Assembly (NCBI RefSeq): GCF_009754945.1
Contig: NZ_WPIN01000017.1
Location: 1 to 64,000 of the forward strand
Source: Spirosoma arboris
Lineage (GTDB): Bacteria; Bacteroidota; Bacteroidia; Cytophagales; Spirosomataceae
DNA: 64,000 nucleotides
Direction of reading: 5' to 3'
Position numbers and translations under genes: made by a program. Below the pieces are notes generated by a model. It searched no databases, was not told the DNA's origin, and saw nothing but the letters and a program-made list of their open reading frames with translations. This document shows positions 8,385-16,212 of this stretch, one piece after another (positions within the stretch are counted from its first letter, which is position 1; each line of letters opens with the position of its first letter).

Positions 8385-9323
8385 TTAAACTTGCCCGTTT
8401 GCCAGTGTTGCTCGCGCTGTTTCCTCATCCTGTTTTAGCTGGGCAACCAATGCAGGTAATCCATCAAATTTTTGTTCTGGCCGCAAAAACTCCCGAAACT
8501 TCAGCGTCAGATGTTCGCCATAGATATCTTTGTCGAAATCGAAGATATAGGTTTCAATAGTCTGATTCGTACCAGCAACCGTAGGTCGGAAGCCAATATT
8601 GAGCATGCCCTTATGTAGTTGTCCGGCATAGTCAACCTCAACAGCATAAACGCCATTAGCAGGAATTAGCTTGGCAGGGTCATCTACCTGCATATTCGCC
8701 GTTGGAAAACCAATGGTGCGGCCAAGCTGTCGCCCTTTTACGATTGTGCCGGTCAGAGTATACGCTCTGCCCAGAAATAGATTCGCCGTGTGAACATGGC
8801 CCTCATTAAGAGCCGCCCGAATTTTAGATGAACTGACCCCAACCGCTTCCACATCCTGACGAGGTATTTCTTCTACCTCAAACCCATATTCGCTCTGATG
8901 CGCTTTTATGTACTCAAAGCCTCCTTCACGGTCGCGACCAAATCGGTGATCGTAGCCGATTACTAGTTTCTTGGTGCCAATTTTTTCAAGAAGAATCTGA
9001 CGGATGTATTCCTCTGAGGTTAACTGCGAAAATGAACGCGTAAACGGAATAATCACCAAATGCTCAACTCCAGCCTGATCGAGTAGTTCAATCTTCTCAT
9101 CAAGGGTTGTCAGCAGTTTTAGATTCTGACTGTCGTTGGAAACAACGGTGCGTGGATGCGGCCAATACGTTATCAGTACCGACTCTCCCCCACTCGCTTT
9201 AGCAACCTCTGTCAGGCGCGCCAAAATTGTCTGATGACCACGGTGAACTCCGTCAAAAGTACCACTTGTTACAACGGCATTGGTTAAAGGCTGTATATCG
9301 TTGAGACCTCTATAGATAATCAT
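8385..9323 (-). CDS. ribF: Bifunctional riboflavin kinase/FAD synthetase
   Basis: RibF phosphorylates riboflavin to FMN and adenylates FMN to FAD in the cytoplasm. The N-terminal nucleotidyltransferase half has TSGTFDGVHRGHQTIL (about 19-34), the HxGH-like ATP site, and the half runs to about 180. The C-terminal flavokinase half (about 185-305) has the motif LGRTIGFPTANM. The length of 312 is normal. It is the last gene of the ftsX-DUF3098-uppP-truB-ribF run, 78 bp after truB. Confidence 0.97.
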   Translation of the reverse strand: MIIYRGLNDIQPLTNAVVTSGTFDGVHRGHQTILARLTEVAKASGGESVLITYWPHPRTVVSNDSQNLKLLTTLDEKIELLDQAGVEHLVIIPFTRSFSQLTSEEYIRQILLEKIGTKKLVIGYDHRFGRDREGGFEYIKAHQSEYGFEVEEIPRQDVEAVGVSSSKIRAALNEGHVHTANLFLGRAYTLTGTIVKGRQLGRTIGFPTANMQVDDPAKLIPANGVYAVEVDYAGQLHKGMLNIGFRPTVAGTNQTIETYIFDFDKDIYGEHLTLKFREFLRPEQKFDGLPALVAQLKQDEETARATLANGQV

Positions 9324-9401
9324 TCGCTAATAAGTAGAGGTCAGGGATGATCAGGTAGGTCAAGTATATGCCTGACCATTCCTAACTATCTCCTGACAAA
9401 A

Positions 9402-10100
9402 TTAAATCGCTCGGTGCGTTTCAATAAATTGCTCAATGGTCTGCGCATCCTCAATCCGGAAATCACCAATGCGTGTCCGTCTTAGGCTGCTCATATAAGC
9501 TCCATTGTTGAGCAACAGGCCCAAATCGCGTACCAGACTACGAATATAGGTACCTTTAGTACACACGATGCGAAAATCTACTTCCGGGAAACGCTCCGCA
9601 TTGACCTCAAATACCGAAACGGTTACCTGACGAGCTTTAATTCCCCCTTCAACCCGATCGGCAGTTTCACCCCGACGGGCTTTTTCATACAACCGCTCCC
9701 CATTAACCCGAATGGCAGAATAAATAGGCGGTACCTGTAGAATATCGCCCGTTAGTTGCTGGGCAGCTTCCCGAATTTGCTCAGGGGTAATACCGGTCGT
9801 ATCGAACTCGGCATCGAAAGTGGTTTCAAGATCGACAGAAGGCGTAGTCTTACCAAGCACAAGCGTTCCGGTATATTCTTTTTCCTGCGCCTGATACTGG
9901 TCAATCTGTTTGGTCATTTTGCCTGTGCAAAGAATGAGCAAGCCCGTTGCCAATGGATCAAGCGTTCCGGCGTGGCCAATTTTCTTAAACTTACAGGCAA
10001 ATTTTAATTTGTTTGCCACATCGAACGATGTCCAGGTAAGTGGCTTATCAATCAGAATAATCTGGCCGGGATCGGGTGTCGGCGGAGTTTGTTGTGTCAC
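9402..10100 (-). CDS. truB: tRNA pseudouridine(55) synthase
   Basis: TruB makes pseudouridine 55 in the T loop of tRNAs. The catalytic block GHAGTLDPLATGLL contains the nucleophile Asp48. The N-terminal IDKPLTWTSFDV motif and the later KGTYIRSLVRDLG block are both family signatures. At 232 residues it is the short form common in Bacteroidota, without an extended C-terminal PUA domain. It follows uppP by 99 bp; that gap holds a partly palindromic stretch of CTCTGTGTATCTCCGTG words. Confidence 0.97.
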   Translation of the reverse strand: MTQQTPPTPDPGQIILIDKPLTWTSFDVANKLKFACKFKKIGHAGTLDPLATGLLILCTGKMTKQIDQYQAQEKEYTGTLVLGKTTPSVDLETTFDAEFDTTGITPEQIREAAQQLTGDILQVPPIYSAIRVNGERLYEKARRGETADRVEGGIKARQVTVSVFEVNAERFPEVDFRIVCTKGTYIRSLVRDLGLLLNNGAYMSSLRRTRIGDFRIEDAQTIEQFIETHRAI

Positions 10101-10199
10101 AGAGATACACGAAGAAGCACGGAGACACCCAAAGAAAAGATAACTAAGAATCTTAGTGCATCTCCTTTTTCTCTGTGTATCTCCGTGTCAAAAATTACA
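10101..10199. repeat. Imperfect inverted repeat of CACAGAGATACACG / CTCTGTGTATCTCCGTG words
   Basis: The truB-uppP gap begins with CACAGAGATACACGAAG and ends with TCTCTGTGTATCTCCGTG, which are reverse-complementary with interruptions. Phrases of this kind recur between genes in many bacterial genomes. Here it separates two co-oriented housekeeping genes and has no T run. Confidence 0.45.
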
Positions 10200-11045
10200 T
10201 TAAATCACATCCAACTTCACACCGGCTGCCACTAATCCTAGCAGGAGCAAGCCAAGCGCAATGCGGTAATAGCCAAAAACTTTGAAGCCGTAACGTGTCA
10301 GAAAGCCAACAAAGCCCCGAATAGCCAAAAGACCTACAACAAACGCAATCGCATTGCCAATAAGTAACATCTGATAATCTTCGGGTTGGAGCAGTTTGTA
10401 GGTTTTAAGGAGTTTATAGCCTGATGCAGCAGCCATTGTCGGCACAGCCAGAAAGAACGAAAACTCGGCGGCCTGTGTCCGGGTCAAGCCCTGAAACATA
10501 CCACCAATAATCGTTGCCGCTGATCGAGAAACGCCTGGAATCATGGCGATACACTGAAAGAAGCCAATTTTAAGCGCGTCTGCCACGCTCACATCGCCAT
10601 CTTTAGGCTGTACATTGACAATACGATCAATAAATACCAATACAATACCACCCAACAATAGTGTGATAGCCACAACTACTACATTTTCGAGCAGAGAATC
10701 AATAAAGTCGTTTAGTAGAAACCCAATTACGGCCGCAGGCAGAAAGGCAATTAGGATTTTGCTGTAGAAATCCAGCATTGGCTGCCAGCGTGGGGGAAAT
10801 GATTTTAAGTAGCTGGGAACAATAAACTTTTCTGTACGGGGATCGGTCAGGAAGCGACGATGATAGAGCACCAGAACCGACAGAATACAGCCGAATTGAA
10901 TATCGACGGTGTAAAGTTTGGTGAATTCATTACCGGCAATGCCTGCCAGCGAAGAGTAAATAATCATGTGGCCAGTTGAGGAAACTGGCAGAAACTCGGT
11001 TAGCCCTTCAATAATGGCCAATACAATCGCGTGAAAAAGCTCCAT
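10200..11045 (-). CDS. uppP: Undecaprenyl-diphosphate phosphatase (BacA type)
   Basis: UppP dephosphorylates undecaprenyl pyrophosphate, recycling the lipid carrier for peptidoglycan and surface glycans. Both signature blocks are present: EGLTEFLPVSSTGHM near residues 14-28 and PGVSRSAATIIGGM near 170-183, which carry the catalytic Glu/Ser and Arg. The 281-residue protein is almost wholly hydrophobic with about eight membrane helices. It lies in the conserved run between the DUF3098 gene and truB. Confidence 0.96.
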   Translation of the reverse strand: MELFHAIVLAIIEGLTEFLPVSSTGHMIIYSSLAGIAGNEFTKLYTVDIQFGCILSVLVLYHRRFLTDPRTEKFIVPSYLKSFPPRWQPMLDFYSKILIAFLPAAVIGFLLNDFIDSLLENVVVVAITLLLGGIVLVFIDRIVNVQPKDGDVSVADALKIGFFQCIAMIPGVSRSAATIIGGMFQGLTRTQAAEFSFFLAVPTMAAASGYKLLKTYKLLQPEDYQMLLIGNAIAFVVGLLAIRGFVGFLTRYGFKVFGYYRIALGLLLLGLVAAGVKLDVI

Positions 11046-11152
11046 TAAAAGTAGTTGTACGGTTATAAAACCATAAAGTTGTAAAGTTGCCAGCAGAAAA
11101 CCGCAATTGCGAACTGCTTTACAACCTTACAACTTTATAATTTATAACTTCC

Positions 11153-11485
11153 TTACGCTTTTGGGCGGGCAAGGATTGCGAAAAATTCGAGAACAAAACC
11201 GCCCATAACAACAATTGGGCCGAGCGTAAGACCCAGAAAGCCAAAGCCAAACTCTTCTTTGTCAAGACTCATGATGAAGAATCCGGCCAGAATAATGCCG
11301 ATACCCGCCAACATAAGAGTATAGTTCTGCCGACCAAATGGAAGGGCAGCTGCCGACCGCGAAGGATCACTGGTTACCGACCGGGTCGGAGCAGGTTTAG
11401 GAGCTACTACCGACGCAGCAGCCGTTTTCTTAACTGGTTCGTCGCGGGTCAGTGTTGCCGATCCAGCTTGTTTATCTTTTGCCAT
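11153..11485 (-). CDS. DUF3098 family membrane protein
   Basis: A 110-residue protein with a Lys/Ala/Pro-rich soluble N terminus (about 1-45) and two membrane helices (about 55-75 and 82-105). The sequence MLAGIGIILAGFFIMS followed by GLTLGPIVVMGGFVLE is the family core. DUF3098 genes regularly stand between ftsX and uppP in Bacteroidota, suggesting a role linked to the envelope or cell division; no reaction is known. Confidence 0.85.
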   Translation of the reverse strand: MAKDKQAGSATLTRDEPVKKTAAASVVAPKPAPTRSVTSDPSRSAAALPFGRQNYTLMLAGIGIILAGFFIMSLDKEEFGFGFLGLTLGPIVVMGGFVLEFFAILARPKA

Positions 11486-11598
11486 GTCAATAAGACGGTT
11501 ATACTTTTTGTGTAACGTTTATTTCAGTTTACGGTTTTCAATTTGTAGTAGTTAATCCTGACAACCAGTTCATCCACCACAGATTGAGTCGTATCCTG

Positions 11599-12480
11599 TC
11601 AATACAATTCGTCCAACGTCAATCCCAGATACCGATGAACAGCCTGGAACGTACTTACAAATCCAATCAGCACGCCTAGTCCAACGATACCGGCCATCAA
11701 AAAGACAATCTTTTCGGGGTCCTGAAATGTTGATAACTCAGGCAGATTATGAATCGCAAGCTGCAAACCAGCGATTAATAAGCCAACGGCAATAATACCG
11801 GCCAGAAAACCCTGCCACATACCCCGCCCAAGAAATGGTCGGGTAATAAATCCATTTGTCGCTCCGACCAATTGCATACTTCTGATCAACATCCGCTGCG
11901 AGTGAAGCGCCAGGCGAATGGTATTGTTCATCAGTACAACAATAATAATCAGCAAAATCAAGGCAAAGGCCGACATGATCGCGTAAATCTTGGTGATATT
12001 TTGATTGATATTATCCACCAGATTTTCCTGATAAACAACTTCAAACACACCATCGATCTGCTCTAAATCCTGTTTAACCTCCTGCAATTTGGCTTCTTCG
12101 AAATACCCTTCATTAAGCTTGATCCGATAGCTGTCGTGCAGGGGATTCTCACCTAGAAACTTCGAGAAGTCCTCTTTGGTTTCAGCAATAAACTCTTTAG
12201 CAGCTTCTTCTTTCGTAACCAGGCTAACCTGCGCTTTACCATTGGCCTTCAGTACATAAGGTCTCTCAGTAATAGTTTTATACAACGTTTCCGTTTTTTT
12301 CTCACTGAGGTCTTTATCTAAAAACGCCCGGATTTCGTAGTTCTCACGGATGTAGGTGACCAGCTTCTTTGACTGGATAGCCAGCAACCCGCAAAAACCA
12401 ATTAAAAACAACGCCAGCGTCAGACTAAACAAGATCATCCCGCTGGGATACGCACCTACTTTCTTTTTTGTACGAGCCAT
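11599..12480 (-). CDS. ftsX: Cell division protein FtsX-like permease
   Basis: A 293-residue FtsX-type protein: N-terminal membrane helix (about 15-38), an extracellular domain (about 45-165), then three helices (about 170-195, 225-245 and 260-280). With the ATPase FtsE, FtsX controls cell-wall hydrolases at the division site. ftsE is not next to it here, which is common in Bacteroidota. A good promoter stands just upstream and the gene heads the run to ribF. Confidence 0.93.
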   Translation of the reverse strand: MARTKKKVGAYPSGMILFSLTLALFLIGFCGLLAIQSKKLVTYIRENYEIRAFLDKDLSEKKTETLYKTITERPYVLKANGKAQVSLVTKEEAAKEFIAETKEDFSKFLGENPLHDSYRIKLNEGYFEEAKLQEVKQDLEQIDGVFEVVYQENLVDNINQNITKIYAIMSAFALILLIIIVVLMNNTIRLALHSQRMLIRSMQLVGATNGFITRPFLGRGMWQGFLAGIIAVGLLIAGLQLAIHNLPELSTFQDPEKIVFLMAGIVGLGVLIGFVSTFQAVHRYLGLTLDELY

Positions 12481-12501
12481 TCAGGGGTTCGTGTTATGAG
12501 A

Positions 12502-12535
12502 CAAAAATAACGGATTCAACCGCTAAGCGGCTCAA
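12502..12535 (-). promoter_or_regulatory. Promoter of the ftsX run with an internal palindrome
   Basis: On the minus strand TTG (+ strand CAA 12533-12535) is followed after 23 nt by TATTTTTG (+ strand 12502-12509), matching TTG / TAnnTTTG. The spacer contains the perfect palindrome CCGCTAAGCGG (12520-12530), a possible operator. The ftsX ATG lies 22 nt downstream of the -7 element. Confidence 0.45.
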
Positions 12536-12681
12536 TTTAACAAAATTTAGCATTCTACTTCCCAGAATAAACGGGATTACCCTATTTCACCGTATAGTTG
12601 GCCGCAATGTGCAGCTATGCGATCTTTGCGAAAAGGGACGGTTGCTTCCACACGAGTTGAGTTAATACCCTCAATTCAGGG

Positions 12682-13812
12682 TTATTTTTTAATAAGACGT
12701 GACAACTCCTCGACTCTTGATTCAAGATGTTGATTGATCTTTTGCTGTTCTATTAGGTAAAGGGTCAATTCCTCCACTTTTTCTAGCAGTGTCGCATTCA
12801 TCTTGACCAAATCAATGCCCTCTTTAACTATCTGTTCTGCCGAAGGAACACCAGGAAGATGACCATTTTGATTGATGTAAGTTGAAACGGAACTAAGCCC
12901 ACGAAGTTTATAGCCAGGTGCAAAAACCTTGTCACTCCACTCGTTGGCGTTATGGATGCGCAGTTGATACCGGGCTTTGACTACATCTCCTTGTTCGGTG
13001 ACGGTTAAGAATTGGTCGGTCGACTGGGTAGTCGGGCTGTAGGCTGTTAGGTTGGTTAATTTTAGTCCACTAGTCTCAGGAGTTTGACTAACGACTTCTA
13101 ACCGAGCCGTTGGCGTTGAGGTGCCAATACCTACATTAGCGTTGTTGCCCAGAATCAGAGCGTTGCTAATGGCCACGCGGGAGCCTGCTCCGATAGCTGT
13201 GGCATTGTGCAATCCATCCCCGGCCTGGCTATTATAGCCCATTAACACATTGTCATCGCCAGTTGTAAGGGCCGTACCCGAGTTGGGACCAATAATAATG
13301 TTGTTAGAGCCGGTAGTATTATAAAAGCCAGCCTTAGTGCCAAAAAACAAGTTATTATTACCGCTGGTATTCAATGCCCCTGCCCTACTACCGACGAAGA
13401 CATTTCCTGATGCCGTATTCTGAGAGCCAGAGGAGTCGCCAATCATTATGTTTCTACTGCTTGTTTGATTAGCTGCACCAGCTAAGGCGCCGATAGAAAT
13501 ATTAAAGCCGCCAGATTGGTTACCTGTACCTGCAAAACGGCCAATAGCAATATTATCATTCCCAGTTCGATTAGATACACCCGATATGGCTCCAATAAAG
13601 GTATTATAGGTACCAGATGTATTATTTGCACCGGCAGCAGAACCGATAAAGGTGTTATCATAACCAGACATTGATGTATTCCCTGCGTTAGGACCAACAA
13701 GGGTATTTTGGTCGCCGGGGAAGTTCTGATTTGGCGTATTAGCGACGTAATTTGACTGAGCTTGAATTACAAAAGGGGCAATACCTAGAAAGATCAGTAA
13801 AAGGAATTTCAT
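12682..13812 (-). CDS. Secreted repeat protein with YadA-head-like repeats and C-terminal coiled coil
   Basis: After a signal peptide (MKFLLLIFLGIAPFVIQAQ) the protein has about ten copies of a 14-16 residue repeat of the type NTFIGxxAGxxNTSG (about 30-215). This resembles the left-handed parallel beta-roll of YadA-type heads. A linker with IGTSTPTARLEV follows, then a C-terminal region (about 300-376) with VYINQNGHLPGVPSAEQI and a terminal coiled coil. That C-terminal arrangement is common to tail-fibre-like and S74-type surface proteins of Bacteroidota. The upstream in-frame start at 13872 was rejected because Met at 13812 begins the signal peptide. Probably a trimeric cell-surface protein; its ligand is unknown. 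Confidence 0.8.
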   Translation of the reverse strand: MKFLLLIFLGIAPFVIQAQSNYVANTPNQNFPGDQNTLVGPNAGNTSMSGYDNTFIGSAAGANNTSGTYNTFIGAISGVSNRTGNDNIAIGRFAGTGNQSGGFNISIGALAGAANQTSSRNIMIGDSSGSQNTASGNVFVGSRAGALNTSGNNNLFFGTKAGFYNTTGSNNIIIGPNSGTALTTGDDNVLMGYNSQAGDGLHNATAIGAGSRVAISNALILGNNANVGIGTSTPTARLEVVSQTPETSGLKLTNLTAYSPTTQSTDQFLTVTEQGDVVKARYQLRIHNANEWSDKVFAPGYKLRGLSSVSTYINQNGHLPGVPSAEQIVKEGIDLVKMNATLLEKVEELTLYLIEQQKINQHLESRVEELSRLIKK

Positions 13813-14032
13813 AAAAGGGTGATTTAGGTGTTTGATTTGTTTACTTATTCTACAGCTTCTTTTTCTGAGCAAACTGCTTTAGACCTCCATAAGGTTGTCA
13901 AGGCAGTTTATCTTTTTAGGAATTGCAGGAATCTCAATAATACAGATTTAAGAGGTTGGTCTTTTCTACTAGTCAATCGTTAGAATGCTTAGTAAGGGTA
14001 AGTTGGCAGGAAAGCAGGTATAATAGGCTTCG

Positions 14033-14821
14033 TTACTCACCTTGCTGCCTGCCCCCTGCTCCCTGCTCAAGCACCTCTTCGGGGTATCCAACTTCAATTA
14101 AAAATAAACCATTGGCCGGTGCCGCCCGACCAGCCTTATTTCGGTCTCGCGACAGGATAATCTGCTCAAACTGATCCAGCGTCATTCGCTCCTGCCCTAT
14201 TTCAATCATCGTACCCACAATGGTGCGAACCATGCCCCACAGAAACCGATTTGCCCGAATATGAAACGTCAGCGAATCATTGTTTATACGCTCCCAATAC
14301 GCAAAATCAAGTCGGCAATGAAAATGCGTTACGTTAGCACGAGCCTTGCTAAAACTCTGAAAATTGGTGTGTTGCAACAGTAGTTGACAGGCCTCATTCA
14401 TTAATATTTCGTTGAGCTGTGGCCGAAAGTGGTAGGTTAAACCACTCTGAAAAGCACTTTTCTGGCGACTAATGAGGTATTGATAATACCGAAAAGTGGC
14501 CGAAAAACGTGCATGGTCCTTCTCCTGAACCGGAAAAATTCGGTGAATAACAATATCCTCAGGCAGTATGCAATTGAGTGAATAAATAAATGAGTCAGTT
14601 AGTGGAAACGGCTCAGCTACGTCAAAATGGGCAAACTGTTGGCGAGCGTGAACACCGGCATCTGTCCGGCCACTGGCTACAACATATATGGGTTTGCCGA
14701 ATCGTTGCGTCAGTGCGGCTTCGAGTGTAGTTTGTACACTATTTCCATTAGCCTGTGTCTGCCAGCCATGATAGGCCGTTCCCCGGTACGACAATTCAAT
14801 AAAATAACGCATCTCTGGCAA
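14033..14821 (-). CDS. truA: tRNA pseudouridine(38-40) synthase
   Basis: TruA isomerises uridines 38-40 in tRNA anticodon stems. The catalytic motif ASGRTDAGVHA contains the nucleophile Asp54. The N terminus RYFIELSYRGTAYHGWQ and the C-terminal FLWGMVRTIVGT block are typical. The length is 262. Met4 (14812) is an alternative start. It follows the HxlR regulator gene by 29 bp on the same strand and may be co-transcribed with it. Confidence 0.96.
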   Translation of the reverse strand: MPEMRYFIELSYRGTAYHGWQTQANGNSVQTTLEAALTQRFGKPIYVVASGRTDAGVHARQQFAHFDVAEPFPLTDSFIYSLNCILPEDIVIHRIFPVQEKDHARFSATFRYYQYLISRQKSAFQSGLTYHFRPQLNEILMNEACQLLLQHTNFQSFSKARANVTHFHCRLDFAYWERINNDSLTFHIRANRFLWGMVRTIVGTMIEIGQERMTLDQFEQIILSRDRNKAGRAAPANGLFLIEVGYPEEVLEQGAGGRQQGE

Positions 14822-14850
14822 AAGTACCGCTTAATCGGTTGCCCTACTAT

Positions 14851-15198
14851 TTAGTCCTCTTTAATCATCTTTCTATGCTCCTTGCCCCAATCGATCATTG
14901 CCTGGATGATGGTCCCAAAGGTTTTGCAGTAGGGCGTTGTCTCATATTCGACAAGAACGGGCGAATCGGGATACACCTTGCGGACGATTATTTTGTTCAT
15001 TTCCATCTCCTTCAATTCTTTCGAGAGCATTCGGGTCGTAATTTGGGGAATACTCCGCTGGATTTCCCTGAACCGCTTGTTACCATTGCATAAGGAGTTG
15101 ATAATCGGCAATTTCCACTTGCCCCCAATCACATAGATTGTATCCTGAAGGGCCTGTATTTCCTCCGCCGGATTCCGTTTCGTTATCGTCTCAGCCAT
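14851..15198 (-). CDS. HxlR-family transcriptional regulator
   Basis: A 115-residue winged-helix regulator. The signature IGGKWKLPIINSLCNGNKRF is followed by the recognition region FREIQRSIPQITTRMLSKELKEME, both diagnostic of HxlR. Two cysteines (in SLCNG and TPYCKTF) are present; some relatives sense thiol or aldehyde stress through Cys, so this may too (inference). It is divergent from the SDR oxidoreductase gene across a 93-bp spacer containing palindromes, the usual arrangement for a regulator of its neighbour. Confidence 0.9.
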   Translation of the reverse strand: MAETITKRNPAEEIQALQDTIYVIGGKWKLPIINSLCNGNKRFREIQRSIPQITTRMLSKELKEMEMNKIIVRKVYPDSPVLVEYETTPYCKTFGTIIQAMIDWGKEHRKMIKED

Positions 15199-15212
15199 GT
15201 CGTATCGTAGTT

Positions 15213-15269
15213 ACTTTGGTATACACTAGTATACTGATTACAAAGTTATACCAATTGGCAATACCTTTG
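15213..15269. promoter_or_regulatory. Divergent HxlR/SDR control region
   Basis: The core is GTATACACTAGTATAC (15219-15234), flanked by ACTTTG (15213-15218) and CAAAGT (15241-15246). The palindrome CCAATTGG is at 15251-15258. TAACTTTG on the minus strand (15241-15248) and TACCTTTG on the plus strand (15262-15269) match the -7 consensus for each direction. No matching -33 element is seen. HxlR is the probable binder. Confidence 0.4.
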
Positions 15270-15291
15270 TCAGGTCATAAAAAATAATCAG

Positions 15292-16140
15292 ATGAGTGCA
15301 ACAACTGAATCTCTTACTAGTGAGCGTCGTACTGTATTTATAACAGGAACGAGTACCGGATTAGGGCGATTGACAGCGCTCTATTTTGCCAAACAAGGCT
15401 GGCATGTAGCCGCCACGATGCGAACACCCGAAGCCGAAACAGAACTGATTCAGCATCCCAATATCCAGGTTTTCAAACTGGACGTAACCAATCTTGAGCA
15501 GGTAAAAACTGCGACAGAACAGGCGATTGCCGCTTTCGGAAAAATTGATGTCGTCGTGAATAATGCCGGGATGGGCACTTATGGGCCGCTGGAATTCGCC
15601 AACGAATCGACTATCGATTGGCAGTTTGGCGTAAATGTTCGAGGCCCGATTAATATAATTCGCGCGTTTCTACCCCATTTTAGAGCAAATGGTGGTGGTA
15701 TGTTCATTAACATCAGCTCATTTATGGGCGTGACGACAGCAGTGCCCATTGGTTCGTTATATAATATGTCGAAGTTCGCGCTGGAAGGGCTAACAGAGGG
15801 ATTATATTACGAATTAAAGCCCTTAAACATTGACCTACGTTTGGTCGAACAAGGCGGTTCTACGGGCAATAATTTCGGAGCCAATATTATCTGGAATACG
15901 CACGAAACCATAAAGGACTATGACGCTATCACGACAAAAGTAAAAAGTCTTATGGAGCAATCGGACCCAAGTCTGCGAAGTGATCCACAGGATATTGTCG
16001 ATGTGATCTATAACCTTGCTACCGGCCAAAGTAAACAATTCAGAACGTTAGTAGGTGATATGGGCAAAGGCTTAATGGCGCTCAGGAGCTCAGTTCCTAT
16101 CGAAGATTATTTAGAAAAAATAGCGGCTAATTTTCAGTAG
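15292..16140 (+). CDS. SDR-family NAD(P)-dependent oxidoreductase
   Basis: A classical short-chain dehydrogenase of 282 residues. It has the cofactor motif TGTSTGLGR (about 18-26), the NNAG motif (about 92-95), a catalytic Ser in NISSF and the YNMSK active-site pair (Tyr and Lys, about 163-167). The substrate is unknown. It is divergent from an HxlR regulator, an arrangement often seen for stress-inducible reductases, so induction by electrophiles is plausible (inference). Confidence 0.92.
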   Translation: MSATTESLTSERRTVFITGTSTGLGRLTALYFAKQGWHVAATMRTPEAETELIQHPNIQVFKLDVTNLEQVKTATEQAIAAFGKIDVVVNNAGMGTYGPLEFANESTIDWQFGVNVRGPINIIRAFLPHFRANGGGMFINISSFMGVTTAVPIGSLYNMSKFALEGLTEGLYYELKPLNIDLRLVEQGGSTGNNFGANIIWNTHETIKDYDAITTKVKSLMEQSDPSLRSDPQDIVDVIYNLATGQSKQFRTLVGDMGKGLMALRSSVPIEDYLEKIAANFQ

Positions 16141-16153
16141 ATTGTTTGACAAT

Positions 16154-16204
16154 ATCTCAAAACTAAACGCCAAGCATCCGATACTTGGCGTTTAGTTTTG
16201 AGAT
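16154..16204. terminator. Perfect 21-bp hairpin between convergent genes
   Basis: The arms 16154-16174 and 16184-16204 are exact reverse complements (core AAAACTAAACGCCAAG), with a 9-nt loop. It lies between the stop codons of the SDR and DUF6600 genes and should serve as a bidirectional terminator, though there is no long T run. Confidence 0.8.
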
Positions 16205-16212
16205 CCTATTAC

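Noticed and set aside
8385..9323. FMN riboswitch upstream of ribF
   Set aside because: The gap ahead of ribF is only 78 bp and holds simple palindromic CAGG/CCTG words, without the conserved RFN element.
12682..13812. Prophage tail fibre
   Set aside because: The repeats and C-terminal coiled coil occur in tail fibres, but there is a signal peptide and no phage gene nearby, so a surface adhesin-like protein is more likely.
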